64,000 nt of DNA, from NCBI GenBank assembly GCA_030586155.1, contig CP130741.1, positions 676,680 through 740,679 on the forward strand, in the 5' to 3' direction. The notes below the pieces were generated by a model. That model searched no databases, was not told where the DNA came from, and saw only the letters and a list, made by a program, of their open reading frames with translations. This stretch comes from Eubacteriaceae bacterium ES3 (GTDB lineage Bacteria; Bacillota; Clostridia; Eubacteriales; Eubacteriaceae). This document shows positions 16,110 through 24,867 of this stretch, piece by piece. Made by a program: the position numbers and the translations under genes. Position 1 is the first letter of the stretch. Every line of letters begins with the position of its first letter.

Positions 16110-17603
16110 GTGATAAATAATCAATTCAATCAGTATCAGCTCAGTGAGCCGATTCTTAAAGCGATCGAGAAACTGGGCTATAAAGAGCCGACCCCGGTAC
16201 AGCAGGCGGTAATTCCGGTGGCGCTGGAAAATAAAGATATTTTATGTCAGGCCCAGACCGGCAGCGGTAAAACGGCAGCTTTTGGAATTCCCATTTGCGA
16301 GCAACTGGATTGGGAAGAAAATAGCCCTCAGGTGCTGGTGCTGACTCCTACCAGAGAATTGGCTTTACAGGTAAATGAGGATATTTTTAATATTGGCCGC
16401 TTTAAGCGGGTGAAAGTTTCTGCTCTTTATGGAAAATCCCCAATTAAACGACAGGAGCGGGAGCTGAAGCAGAAAACCCATGTGGTGGTGGGAACGCCAG
16501 GTCGGGTAATGGATCATATCGATCGGGGCAATCTTAAAACAGATCAGATTAAATGGCTGATTCTTGATGAAGCGGATGAGATGCTGAATATGGGATTTAT
16601 CGATCAGGTTGAGGAAATCATTGAGACTTTACCTAAAGAGCGTGTAACCATGCTATTTTCGGCAACGATGGAAGAAGCAGTAGTCAGACTGTCTAAAAAT
16701 TATATGAAAGATCCCCAACTGATTGAGATTAAATCCCAAGTCAGCAATCAGCCAGCCATTAAGCAAATGATTTGTTGTGGAAGTGAAAAATTGGAGCTTC
16801 TTTCGGATCTTTTAATAATGGAAAATCCTGATTCTGCCATCATCTTTTGCAACACCCGGGAAGTCGTTAATGCTATCTACAATGAACTTGGAAAAAGTAA
16901 TCAGGCTTTTGGAAAAATTCATGGTGGCATGGAGCAGGATGAGCGGACACAGGTGATGAACAGTTTTAAAAAAGGAGAATTTCGCTATTTGGTTGCGACT
17001 GATGTGGCAGCTCGGGGGATTGATGTTCATGAAATTGAGCTGGTGATTAATTACGATGTACCATGGGAAACAGAAACCTATGTTCATCGGATTGGCCGTA
17101 CCGGCAGGAGGGGAACAAGCGGAAAAGCAATTACCTTAGCTTCGAATAGGGATAGTAGACTAGTCCAAGATATTATTCAATTCACCGGACAGGAAATGAT
17201 CGAAAAAGTTGCGCCAACAGATGAAGAAGTGGAGGCGCATAAAGCAGACTACCTTGAGAAATTAAACCGTAAACCCGAAGAAAAGCTAGACAAAGCACAC
17301 GCACTAAGCAAAGAGATTACCAAGCTCCATATTAATGCCGGTAAAAAGACAAAGATGAGGCCAGTAGATATTGTTGGAACCCTTTGTTCACTTGAAGGGA
17401 TGACCGCTGACGATATTGGGGTGATCACGATTCTTGATGTTTCAACCTTTGTGGAGATTTTAAATAACAAGGGAAACATGGTACTTAAAGCCCTGCAAAC
17501 GAAAGAAATCAAGGGTCGACTTAGAAAAGTATCGTTAGCAGAAGATAAACCGTTGGTGTCCCGGCGTCGGAAAATAAATAATAATAGAAACAGAAGACGA
17601 TAA
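16110..17603 (+). CDS. DEAD-box ATP-dependent RNA helicase with DbpA-type RNA-binding domain
   Basis: This 497-residue helicase contains all core motifs: Q-motif PTPVQQ, motif I AQTGSGKT (48-55), PTRELA, GTPGRVMD, DEADEML, SAT, and then VATDVAARGID and HRIGRTGR in the second RecA domain. The C-terminal part (about 405-480, from MRPVDIVGTLCSLEG) is the RRM-like DbpA domain that binds structured RNA such as 23S rRNA helix 92 in DbpA itself. It ends in an arginine-rich tail. CshA, DeaD and DbpA/YxiN homologues all share this layout, so no symbol is given. The role is probably ribosome assembly or cold-related RNA remodelling. It starts with GTG and a weak RBS. Confidence 0.93.
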   Translation: MINNQFNQYQLSEPILKAIEKLGYKEPTPVQQAVIPVALENKDILCQAQTGSGKTAAFGIPICEQLDWEENSPQVLVLTPTRELALQVNEDIFNIGRFKRVKVSALYGKSPIKRQERELKQKTHVVVGTPGRVMDHIDRGNLKTDQIKWLILDEADEMLNMGFIDQVEEIIETLPKERVTMLFSATMEEAVVRLSKNYMKDPQLIEIKSQVSNQPAIKQMICCGSEKLELLSDLLIMENPDSAIIFCNTREVVNAIYNELGKSNQAFGKIHGGMEQDERTQVMNSFKKGEFRYLVATDVAARGIDVHEIELVINYDVPWETETYVHRIGRTGRRGTSGKAITLASNRDSRLVQDIIQFTGQEMIEKVAPTDEEVEAHKADYLEKLNRKPEEKLDKAHALSKEITKLHINAGKKTKMRPVDIVGTLCSLEGMTADDIGVITILDVSTFVEILNNKGNMVLKALQTKEIKGRLRKVSLAEDKPLVSRRRKINNNRNRRR

Positions 17604-17646
17604 TTTTACTTTATATCGGATAGGATTAATAAAATATTGGAAAATT

Positions 17647-17707
17647 TTAACCGACCGGAGATAGTCAATTTAACTTACAGTTAATTGACTATCTCCGTGT
17701 CGGTTAA
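17647..17707. terminator. Long hairpin between convergent genes
   Basis: TTAACCGAC plus GGAGATAGTCAATT pairs with AATTGACTATCTCC plus GTCGGTTAA, over 20 bp with a small internal bulge. It follows the helicase gene and can act on the top strand. Confidence 0.6.
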
Positions 17708-17739
17708 TTAGTTTAAAAAACTGTAAGATTATCAGCAAG

Positions 17740-17774
17740 AAAAAAACGGCAGGGGAAATTATTCCCCAACCGTT
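17740..17774 (-). terminator. Terminator of the stalk-domain protein gene
   Basis: On the minus strand AACGGTTGGGGAA and TTCCCCTGCCGTT form an interrupted stem followed by a run of T residues (17741-17746 region). Confidence 0.75.
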
Positions 17775-17790
17775 AAATAAGGAGGTCAAA

Positions 17791-18900
17791 CTAAAGTGTT
17801 TCACCAAGATCAGGTGTCACAGGATCTTCATCTGCAGATGTATCTGGAGTGTCTTCAACTGGGCTGTCAGCAGTTTCATCTGTAGTTTCATCAGCAGGAG
17901 TATCGACAGTTTCATCGGTAGCATCGTCGGCAGGAGTATCGGCAGTTTCATCTACTGGTGTATCAGTATCTTCTTCAGCTGGTTCTTCAATCTCAATGAT
18001 TTCATTTTCTTCATCATAGCTGGATTCAAGACCTAACAGTTCAGATAACACTTCCATATTAATGTAGGTTCGACCACAGGTGACTTCGATTTGATCAGTG
18101 ATATCAATGACCTCTCCATCGATAGTGACCTCAACATCGGCAGTGGTAACGGTAATTACAGTCGAATCTTTAGTAATGGTAAGAGTTTTAGTTTCTTCAT
18201 CAAATAGAACTTCGGCTCCCATTTTTTCAGTAAGGGCCTTTACAGGAACCATCACATCGCCGCCCTTAATATAAATTGGCGCCTGAAATTTAATCAGCTG
18301 ATTATTGATGGTTAAACTTCCTGCATCTAATGCCTGGGCATCTTCATACATCTGCTCGATTAGGTCAGCAGCTGTATCAAACTGAGCCAATTCTTCGTCG
18401 GTATACATAGTTTTAACGACCATATGTCGTTCGTTGATGATCGTTTTGATCTGATCTTTTAAAGCATCCATGGATTTGTTAAGTTCATCAATCTGACTAA
18501 GCAGTGCTTCAGCAGCTTCTGTATCACCGGAAGCTAAAAGTGCTTCATATTCCGCTTCTAGAGCTTCCTTTTCTTCAGCGATTGCTGATTTTTCCTGTGT
18601 CAGTTCTTTTTTCTGTTCATTTAATTCCTGTTTGAAATCATTTTTGGGTTTGGATGGTTTTTCTTTATCCGGTTTTCCCTCTTGCTCAGAGGCTTCATCA
18701 GTTGTATCATCAACAACTGTTTCATCAACTACATCTGTTTCGTCAGTAGTATCTTCAGTTATGTCAACCGCTGGGGCAGAAATGACAGGGGGTTCGACAG
18801 TCGTTTTTTTACCGTTGTTACCCTTATCTTTCGGCGCAGCCATAACCGGCATTGAGAATGCCAGCATTAAGACCAATAGGAACGTTAATCTTTTTTTCAT
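17791..18900 (-). CDS. Secreted copper amine oxidase N-terminal (stalk) domain protein
   Basis: This 369-residue exported protein has a signal peptide (about 1-21, cleavage after VMA). An acidic Asp/Glu/Thr-rich linker follows, then a coiled coil (about 90-155, from ELNEQKKELTQEKS), and a stalk-type 'copper amine oxidase N-terminal' domain (about 190-305, including VPVKALTEKMGAEVLFDEETKTLTITKD). It ends in an acidic repeat tail (DETADTPADD and variants). Such proteins are surface or matrix structures, not oxidases. It has no sortase motif. The gene sits behind a c-di-GMP-I riboswitch and leader terminator, so its display should respond to c-di-GMP. RBS AAAGGAG is 8 bases before the ATG. Confidence 0.85.
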   Translation of the reverse strand: MKKRLTFLLVLMLAFSMPVMAAPKDKGNNGKKTTVEPPVISAPAVDITEDTTDETDVVDETVVDDTTDEASEQEGKPDKEKPSKPKNDFKQELNEQKKELTQEKSAIAEEKEALEAEYEALLASGDTEAAEALLSQIDELNKSMDALKDQIKTIINERHMVVKTMYTDEELAQFDTAADLIEQMYEDAQALDAGSLTINNQLIKFQAPIYIKGGDVMVPVKALTEKMGAEVLFDEETKTLTITKDSTVITVTTADVEVTIDGEVIDITDQIEVTCGRTYINMEVLSELLGLESSYDEENEIIEIEEPAEEDTDTPVDETADTPADDATDETVDTPADETTDETADSPVEDTPDTSADEDPVTPDLGETL

Positions 18901-18927
18901 AAAAAGACTCCTTTCATTTGCTCTCCA

Positions 18928-18962
18928 TTAAAAAAACTGTATGCCTAAAAAGGCACACAGTT
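18928..18962 (-). terminator. Expression-platform terminator of the c-di-GMP riboswitch
   Basis: On the minus strand AACTGTGTGCCT, TTTT and AGGCATACAGTT form a 12-bp stem with one G-U pair, followed by seven T residues. It lies between the aptamer and the start codon. Confidence 0.85.
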
Positions 18963-19060
18963 ATGACCGTGCCCTCTTCGGCAACCCGGCTGTCTTAGCG
19001 AAATGCCTTAGACCCGTGGCTTTGCGTCCCAAATTTTCAAATGGTTTGCCTTTATCGGAG
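18963..19060 (-). promoter_or_regulatory. Cyclic di-GMP-I riboswitch (GEMM-I)
   Basis: The minus strand reads AAAGGCAAACCATTTGAAA, then TGGGACGCAAAGCCACGGG, then CTAAGGC...GCTAAGACAGCCGGGTTGCCGAA. These are the conserved parts of the GEMM-I aptamer: the GGCAAACC entry, the GNRA-like GAAA loop of P1b, the GGGACGCAAAGCC core and the C-GG-GTTGCCG closing strand. It is followed by an intrinsic terminator and the stalk-domain gene. Confidence 0.93.
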
Positions 19061-19232
19061 ATATATTTAATTCAAGTATAAAACAAAAGTATTAGTCTGA
19101 CAAGTGGTTTTTGGAAAATCATGATATTTTTACAAAATATTTTAGTGGTCTGATCCATAAGGCTCGTCTGAGGCAGTTATGTTACGGTATCTAAAAAAGT
19201 GTAGGTATTCTAGTCCCGAAGTTCAGGATTAT

Positions 19233-19673
19233 TTATTTTGACCTTTCTTCGTCAGATTGTTTTGCCTGCTCAGAGATTTTCTCTATGGTTGACGCAAAAT
19301 GATGGATTTCTGCCTGGGATAAATCACTAAGCGCTTTTTTTGCCCATTTAATATGAAGTTCATATATTTCCTGATAAAGCGTATGCCCTTTTTCTGTCAG
19401 GAAAAGATTCTTGGCTCTTTTATCAGACGCAGATTTTTTAGTTAATAGATAAGCTTTCGTTTCAAGAGCTTTGACACTTCTGGCAACGGCTGCTTTATCA
19501 ATTGCTAGAAAAGAGGCAAGTGCCTCTTGAGTAATTCCTTCATTTTCACCGATATTGATTAGAAAGATGCTCTCAGAGAAGGAGAGGTGAGTTGCGGTGA
19601 GTTCTTTTGACATCGTACTAACAAATGTTCGCGAAAGAATGCCAAGACTTCTGATAATTGTAAGTTCGTCCAT
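19233..19673 (-). CDS. MarR-family transcriptional regulator
   Basis: This 146-residue protein has a winged helix-turn-helix from about residue 30 to 100: ENEGITQEALASFLAIDKAAVARSVKALETKAYL is the recognition segment, and KRAKNLFLTEKGHTLYQEI the wing and dimer helix. It lies 42 bases downstream of the hydrolase gene on the same strand, so both are probably one operon. A TTGAC-TGA-GTCAA palindrome at the hydrolase promoter fits autorepression. The ligand is unknown. The region from 18901 to 19232 upstream on the top strand holds the riboswitch, its terminator, and about 170 bases without a recognised feature. Confidence 0.9.
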   Translation of the reverse strand: MDELTIIRSLGILSRTFVSTMSKELTATHLSFSESIFLINIGENEGITQEALASFLAIDKAAVARSVKALETKAYLLTKKSASDKRAKNLFLTEKGHTLYQEIYELHIKWAKKALSDLSQAEIHHFASTIEKISEQAKQSDEERSK

Positions 19674-19715
19674 ATTAGTTTATATGAATTAAAATCATTT
19701 TCCTTTCATTAGAAT

Positions 19716-20795
19716 TTATTTGTTGATAAGAAAAAAATCCTCTAGAATCTGCGAATACTGTTCTGCTACCTCCAGATTGGTGACGTGACCAGCATCCACT
19801 TTTACATAAGTACAGTTGGGGATTAATGCTACAGCTCGATCTGCCATTTCCTGAGACATGGCCCCGTCCAGGGTACCGTCTTCTTTATAGGAAAAATCAG
19901 CCTGAATTAAAAGTACGGGACATTGAATTTCTGATAAAGCAGTGGCATGGTCAAATCCTTCGTTCCAGATTCCATCATAGAAAGCTTGTCCAAAACTTGG
20001 ATCGTAATAATTAAGACCTCTAAGCATTTCCTGAACGGAGGCAGGAAGAAAGGCAATTTCAACAGGCTCGCCAGGATTGGCATTCTTATAGCTTGAAACG
20101 GCATACTGGATTAGCTGCTGGGAAAAAGGTCCAGTATAAGTTTTAAAGAATTCGGTACTGTTGGCAACCCAGTAATCAAGAAAATTGCCCTGATAGCCTT
20201 CTTCGATAGCCTTATTGCTGGTTGAAAAAGATTTATAAGCAATGGTTTCTTTGATTTGTGGATATTCTGAAGCAAATAGTGGCGGGTCTTCAAGGACAAT
20301 GGCTTTTACCAGATCAGGTCTGTTTGCAGCCAGCCAGGTGGTCAAGAGTCCACCGGATGAATTACCACTGATATATGCGGGTTGGCCAATAACTGTTTCG
20401 ATAAAAGCAGCAAGATCACTGCCAATCTGATTGGCATTCATTTTGTAGCCTTCTGGATAGGTGGTTTTTCCATGACCTGGATAATCGACTGCGTAAACAT
20501 GAAAATGTTCTGACAATTCAGGTAATACAAGGTTATATGTATACCAATCTAACAGTTGAGCATGCAGGAGTAAGAGTGGTGGACCGTTATTAGGGCCTTC
20601 TGCATAATTGAAATTTATCTCGCCAACTTTTGCAGTTTTTTCAGTAATGCCAGCTTCGGAAAGTATTTTATCAGATGGGTTTGTATATTGTTTTAGATAA
20701 ATGATCATACCAGTTATAACGAGGATTACAGTTAAAATAATGATAGCAATGATAGAAAGTATAATTCCTTTTGGGCTTTTGAAAATGTTGTTCAT
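19716..20795 (-). CDS. Membrane-anchored alpha/beta hydrolase
   Basis: This 359-residue protein has one N-terminal TM helix (about 9-33), then an alpha/beta-hydrolase domain with LLLHAQLLDWY (oxyanion region, where HG is replaced by HA), the DYPGHGKT motif, nucleophile elbow G-N-S-S-G-G, a late VLLIQAD and a histidine in DAGHVTNLE. Ser, Asp and His are all present, so an active esterase or peptidase-like enzyme is likely; the substrate is unknown. ATG at 20795 follows GAAGGAGC by 5 bases and is preferred over an upstream in-frame ATG (20843) that lies inside the promoter/operator. It is followed by its probable MarR regulator. Confidence 0.85.
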   Translation of the reverse strand: MNNIFKSPKGIILSIIAIIILTVILVITGMIIYLKQYTNPSDKILSEAGITEKTAKVGEINFNYAEGPNNGPPLLLLHAQLLDWYTYNLVLPELSEHFHVYAVDYPGHGKTTYPEGYKMNANQIGSDLAAFIETVIGQPAYISGNSSGGLLTTWLAANRPDLVKAIVLEDPPLFASEYPQIKETIAYKSFSTSNKAIEEGYQGNFLDYWVANSTEFFKTYTGPFSQQLIQYAVSSYKNANPGEPVEIAFLPASVQEMLRGLNYYDPSFGQAFYDGIWNEGFDHATALSEIQCPVLLIQADFSYKEDGTLDGAMSQEMADRAVALIPNCTYVKVDAGHVTNLEVAEQYSQILEDFFLINK

Positions 20796-20817
20796 AAATG
20801 CTCCTTCAATAAAATAG

Positions 20818-20857
20818 TTGACTGAGTCAATTATAATACGCATTTTTATTTTGTCAA
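20818..20857 (-). promoter_or_regulatory. Promoter and MarR-type palindromic operator
   Basis: On the minus strand TTGACA (20857-20852), 16-base spacer, TATAAT (20835-20830), then the palindrome TTGACTCAGTCAA (20830-20818) touching the -10 box. A repressor bound there would block initiation. Confidence 0.7.
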
Positions 20858-21000
20858 CTTTCTTTTTAATTTGTTATCGATAAATTTAACAAATAAAAAA
20901 GCTTTTATAAGGAGTAAAGCCCTTAAAAAAGCTATTAGATAGTTTAGTAATTGGAAAACTTTTTAAATATTTCTGGTCCTCAAATTAAGAAAGTCTAAAA

Positions 21001-21822
21001 TTATACAACTACCAGTCGATCGTTATAATGATTGTTTTTTAAAATTTCCAGATAATGTCCGGGAGAAGTTTTTGAAAATTCGTTAAAATCCTTATACATA
21101 TGGGACTGATCAAAGTATCCGGCATTATAAGCAATGTCGATCAGACTGTCTGGGTTTTTAATAGTATTGCTGCGATTCAACTCAGATAATACATTCTGAA
21201 AGCGAACAATTTTAGACAATACCTTGGGGGAGATCCCGAAATAATTCATAAACTTGGTGTTGATAGTCCGTTCGCTATAGCCAACATCGCTAGCTAGTTC
21301 TTTTACTTTGATTTGACCTTTGCTTTTAAGAATTTGACTTAATAGATGTCCTTTTAGTTCATCTGTTTTTAAACAACTATCATTCTTAACGACAGTTTTG
21401 AGATAAAAATTTAGAAATGTTGAAACCTGGACATTAAAATCGGTATTAGTGATAATTGTTTCAAAAACCGAACCGGCATCGAAGATGTCTAGAAGACCGA
21501 TCTGGTTACCAATCACATCCTTAATATCTAGATTACGGTTTAAGATGCATTGGCCGGGATAAAAACGTACACCGAAATATCGAGTTGGCTGATCAAGTAC
21601 ATTTTGAGGTTTTAAGACAGAGCCGCAAATTTCTGCAATTGGATGATGTTCATCGCAGGTAAACAGAATATCAATGCAGCCATCGGGAACAGCGATTATT
21701 TCCTGTTCGGTAGCGGCGTTTTTTGTAAATGAATAAAAATGGGAAATTCCATAATTATTGATGATTGCTTTAAGATATTTTTCAGTCGATAAAACGAAGT
21801 ATGGTTGTAACATAGAATGCAT
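21001..21822 (-). CDS. AraC-family transcriptional regulator
   Basis: This 273-residue protein has an N-terminal ligand-type domain of about 160 residues (including AVPDGCIDILFTCDEHHP and FYPGQCIL) and a C-terminal double helix-turn-helix (about 175-265; KVKELASDVGYSERTINTKF and IDIAYNAGYFDQSHMYKDFNEFSKTSPGHY). GAGGTGAT lies 8 bases before the ATG. It is transcribed away from the permease and amine-oxidation genes and is the best candidate for their activator. A leader hairpin precedes it. Confidence 0.9.
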   Translation of the reverse strand: MHSMLQPYFVLSTEKYLKAIINNYGISHFYSFTKNAATEQEIIAVPDGCIDILFTCDEHHPIAEICGSVLKPQNVLDQPTRYFGVRFYPGQCILNRNLDIKDVIGNQIGLLDIFDAGSVFETIITNTDFNVQVSTFLNFYLKTVVKNDSCLKTDELKGHLLSQILKSKGQIKVKELASDVGYSERTINTKFMNYFGISPKVLSKIVRFQNVLSELNRSNTIKNPDSLIDIAYNAGYFDQSHMYKDFNEFSKTSPGHYLEILKNNHYNDRLVVV

Positions 21823-21870
21823 GTGTAATCACCTCAAATGAATAGTTAATTTTTTTCATCTAGAATAGCA

Positions 21871-21906
21871 AAAAGAGACCTAACCTTTCGGGGTTTGGCC
21901 TCTTTA
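21871..21906 (-). terminator. Leader hairpin upstream of the AraC gene
   Basis: On the minus strand AAAGAGGCCAAACC, CCGAAA and GGTTAGGTCTCTTTTT form an interrupted stem with T residues, 50 bases before the start codon. It may be an attenuator. Confidence 0.55.
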
Positions 21907-22043
21907 CCTTCTGCAAATATTATATAGTATTTATAAAAAATTGCAAGAAAAGATTGAATCACTTCCGATTTTTACAAGATAATGATAGTGAGAATCCTCT
22001 ATAATGACAACATCAAATTTGATTATTGTTTGAAACGGCAACG

Positions 22044-22080
22044 ACGCCATTGTCCTTTGAAAGGACAATGGCGTTTTTTT
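22044..22080 (+). terminator. Leader terminator before the permease gene
   Basis: ACGCCATTGTCC and GGACAATGGCGT form a perfect 12-bp stem, followed by a run of T residues, 75 bases before the permease ATG. A TATAAT at 22000-22005 suggests a transcript start near 22012, which would place it in the 5' leader; otherwise the 333-base gap holds only this and the AraC leader hairpin. Confidence 0.7.
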
Positions 22081-22155
22081 TCGCTAAAAGTGAAACCTCG
22101 TTACACTATAACCTCAAGTAATATTCGAAAATAGCTATAAAAAAGGAGAACTAAG

Positions 22156-23589
22156 ATGTTAGGAAAAAAATTAGGTTTATCTAGTGCGATAGCAGCCGGT
22201 GTTGGTCTGATTGTTGCAACCAGCTGTCTGGTATCATTATCACAGGGGGTAGGAATTGCTGGCAAGGGATTTATAATAGCCATGGCGATTGCCTGTGCGC
22301 TTAATATACTGGTTGCCTTTTCGTTTGCGGAGCTCAATGCTCTAATGCCAATTACCGGTGGACTTGGACAGTATACTTTGGCATCGTTAGGTCCATTTGT
22401 TTCGATGATCGCAGTAATAGGCGGTTATCTATTTACCAATATTTTTACAGCCAGCTCTGAAGCGGCAATGATCGGTTTTGTGGTAACTTCAACGGTTCTG
22501 CCAAATATGGATCCGATTCTGATTACATTAATTGCCTTAACCGCCTTATTTGTTATCAATTATTTTGGAATGAAATCATACGCAGTTACACAGATTCTGG
22601 TTACTGCTTTTATGTTGGGTTCGTTGATTTTACTGGGCGTTATTGGTGCAACACAGATTGGCAGTGGACAAGTGGTGACTCAGGCGGTAACTGACTTTAA
22701 TCCGATGGGAATGAGCGTGTTGAGTTTAACAGCGTTAGCCTTCTGGCTCTTTATTGGATGTGAATTTGTAACACCTCTTACCAAAGATATAAAAAATCCG
22801 GAGAAAAACATTCCTCGAGGTATGATTATTTCTTTACTGCTACTATTAGTTGTGCAGTCGGTGATGGTATTTGCCATTTCAAACTATGTTCCATACGATA
22901 TTCTTGTAACATCAAATCAGCCACATATGGAGTTTGCTCGTATGATGTTAGGAGATTTTGGAACCAACTGGATGCTAATTATCAGTGTAGGAGCGGTTAT
23001 CTCGACCTTAAATACTGTCCTTGCCAGTGTTCCACGAATGCTGATGGGACTGGCGGAAAGTGGAATGCTACCAAAAGTTTTTGCTAAAACAAATAAATAC
23101 AATGTACCTTATATCAGTTTAATTGTTCTTTATGGTCTGATTTCAATAGCGCTTCTATCTGGAATTACGTCTGCTGATGATCTGATTCGTTTCATTCTAA
23201 CAGGATGCACCTTCTGGATGATCGCCTATATTATTGCCCACATCAATGTATTAGTTCTGAGAAAGAAATATCCTAATCGTCCGCGAACTTTTTCTGTAAA
23301 ATTGGGTGGTCTGCCACAAATTATCGGGATTGCCGGGATGGTCTATATGATTGCCAATGTGATTGATGATCCGGAGATTAAAGCATCAATTTATATGACT
23401 ACTGCAGTTCTGATGTTGGTTTTAGTAGTTTATTCAGCTGTTTGGGTGAAATTTGTAATGAAAAAACGACTTTTTGAAACAGTATCAATTGATGACGTAA
23501 TTGCTATGGATCGTGTAGAGGATGAGCGTGCAAATTGGGGAGATGATTCTGAAGAGAGTGAAGCGATTGCTAATTTAGGTGTCGAATAA
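22156..23589 (+). CDS. APC-family amino acid/amine permease
   Basis: This 477-residue protein has about 12 TM segments and the APC pattern: helix 1 AIAAGVGLIVATSCLVSLSQGVGIAG, a PITGGLGQYTLASLGP segment, and LAFWLFIGCEFVTPLTKDIKNPEKNIPRGM around TM6-loop. It imports an amino acid or amine by proton or sodium symport, or by exchange. It is the first gene of the cluster that continues with the cyclodeaminase-family enzyme and the flavin dehydrogenase, so it probably brings in their substrate. AAAAGGAG precedes the ATG. Confidence 0.9.
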   Translation: MLGKKLGLSSAIAAGVGLIVATSCLVSLSQGVGIAGKGFIIAMAIACALNILVAFSFAELNALMPITGGLGQYTLASLGPFVSMIAVIGGYLFTNIFTASSEAAMIGFVVTSTVLPNMDPILITLIALTALFVINYFGMKSYAVTQILVTAFMLGSLILLGVIGATQIGSGQVVTQAVTDFNPMGMSVLSLTALAFWLFIGCEFVTPLTKDIKNPEKNIPRGMIISLLLLLVVQSVMVFAISNYVPYDILVTSNQPHMEFARMMLGDFGTNWMLIISVGAVISTLNTVLASVPRMLMGLAESGMLPKVFAKTNKYNVPYISLIVLYGLISIALLSGITSADDLIRFILTGCTFWMIAYIIAHINVLVLRKKYPNRPRTFSVKLGGLPQIIGIAGMVYMIANVIDDPEIKASIYMTTAVLMLVLVVYSAVWVKFVMKKRLFETVSIDDVIAMDRVEDERANWGDDSEESEAIANLGVE

Positions 23590-23717
23590 TTACTGCTCGG
23601 ATTGAATAGCAATAAAAAGCAAAATGTTCTGAAATTTACAATAAATATAGAATATAAATAAATTAAAGTTAATGTAAATGATAAGCGAAATGAAAAAATA
23701 TGAATTAAAGGAGAAAA

Positions 23718-24854
23718 ATGATGAATCCAAAAATTGATTTTTTATACTTAAGTGAAGAGGATATGATTAAAGCAGGTGTTAAAGATATGGCTGGTTGTGT
23801 TGAAGCCATGGATAATATGTTCCGATTGCTGAAAATGGGGGATTACCGTATGGGTGGTGCCAACGGAAATTCTCACGGGGTGATGATGACATTCCCTATT
23901 GAATCAGAGTTCCCTAATATGCCAGTTGACGGACCGGATAGACGGTTTATGGCCATGCCGGCTTACTTGGGTGGCGAATTTGATATGGTCGGTATGAAAT
24001 GGTATGGATCAAATACAGAAAACAAACAGAAGGGTCTACCCCGATCGATTCTGATGCTGACTTTAAATGATAAGGATACTGGAGCACCACTGGCTTATAT
24101 GTCAGCCAATATTTTAAGTGCCTACCGAACGGGTGCGGTACCTGGCGTTGGTGTTAAGTATTTTGCTAAAGAAGATGCTAAAGTGATAGGGATTGTCGGA
24201 CCAGGTGTTATGAGTAAAACGGCCCTGGCGGCCAGTGTGGCTGTTCGACCAGGTATTGAAACAGTAAAAATAAAAGGACGAAGTAAAAAATCTCTGGATG
24301 CTTTTGTAAAATATATCGAAGAAGAATTACCAAGCATTAAAACTATCGAAATCGTTGAAGATATTGAATCTGCAGTTAGAGGTTCAGATGTGGTCATCAT
24401 TGCGACATCTACGGAAACAGGAGATCCTTCTATTTACCCTTATGTAAAAGAAGAGTGGATTAAACCGGGTGCAGTGGTTTGTTGTCCCGCATCAGCCCGA
24501 TTTGATGAAGACTTTATTATTAACCGTGCCCACAATGTTGCTGATAATATTGAATTATATGAAGCATGGGCAGATGAAATGCCATATCCGGCATACAACA
24601 TTATTCCGATTCCGGCAGTTAATTGTATGGACCTGATTGCGGACGGTAAGCTTCCCAAAGATGGAATTGATGATCTGGGTGATATTATGGTTGGCAAAAA
24701 ACCTGCTCATAAAAAAGAGGATGAAATTGTTATTTTCTCTGTTGGTGGAATGCCAATAGAAGATGTGGCTTGGGGAACAGTTGTTTATCGAAATGCCCTT
24801 GAAAATAGTATCGGACAAAAAATCAACTTGTGGAATCAACCTCATCTGGCTTAA
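23718..24854 (+). CDS. Ornithine cyclodeaminase/mu-crystallin family protein
   Basis: This 378-residue NAD(P)-binding protein belongs to the OCD/mu-crystallin family. It shows the KWYGSN and GLPRSILMLTLND substrate-side segments, SAYRTGAVPGVG, and a Rossmann glycine motif GIVGPGVMSKTAL (about 157-169). Members cyclise ornithine to proline with loss of ammonia, reduce cyclic imines such as pyrroline-2-carboxylate, or reduce other keto-amine condensates; the sequence alone does not decide. Homologues next to amine-oxidising flavoproteins are sometimes annotated as tyramine oxidase subunit B. It is longer than typical OCD (about 330-350). RBS AAAGGAG. The next gene begins 14 bases later. Confidence 0.85.
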   Translation: MMNPKIDFLYLSEEDMIKAGVKDMAGCVEAMDNMFRLLKMGDYRMGGANGNSHGVMMTFPIESEFPNMPVDGPDRRFMAMPAYLGGEFDMVGMKWYGSNTENKQKGLPRSILMLTLNDKDTGAPLAYMSANILSAYRTGAVPGVGVKYFAKEDAKVIGIVGPGVMSKTALAASVAVRPGIETVKIKGRSKKSLDAFVKYIEEELPSIKTIEIVEDIESAVRGSDVVIIATSTETGDPSIYPYVKEEWIKPGAVVCCPASARFDEDFIINRAHNVADNIELYEAWADEMPYPAYNIIPIPAVNCMDLIADGKLPKDGIDDLGDIMVGKKPAHKKEDEIVIFSVGGMPIEDVAWGTVVYRNALENSIGQKINLWNQPHLA

Positions 24855-24867
24855 GTGGAGAAAGACT

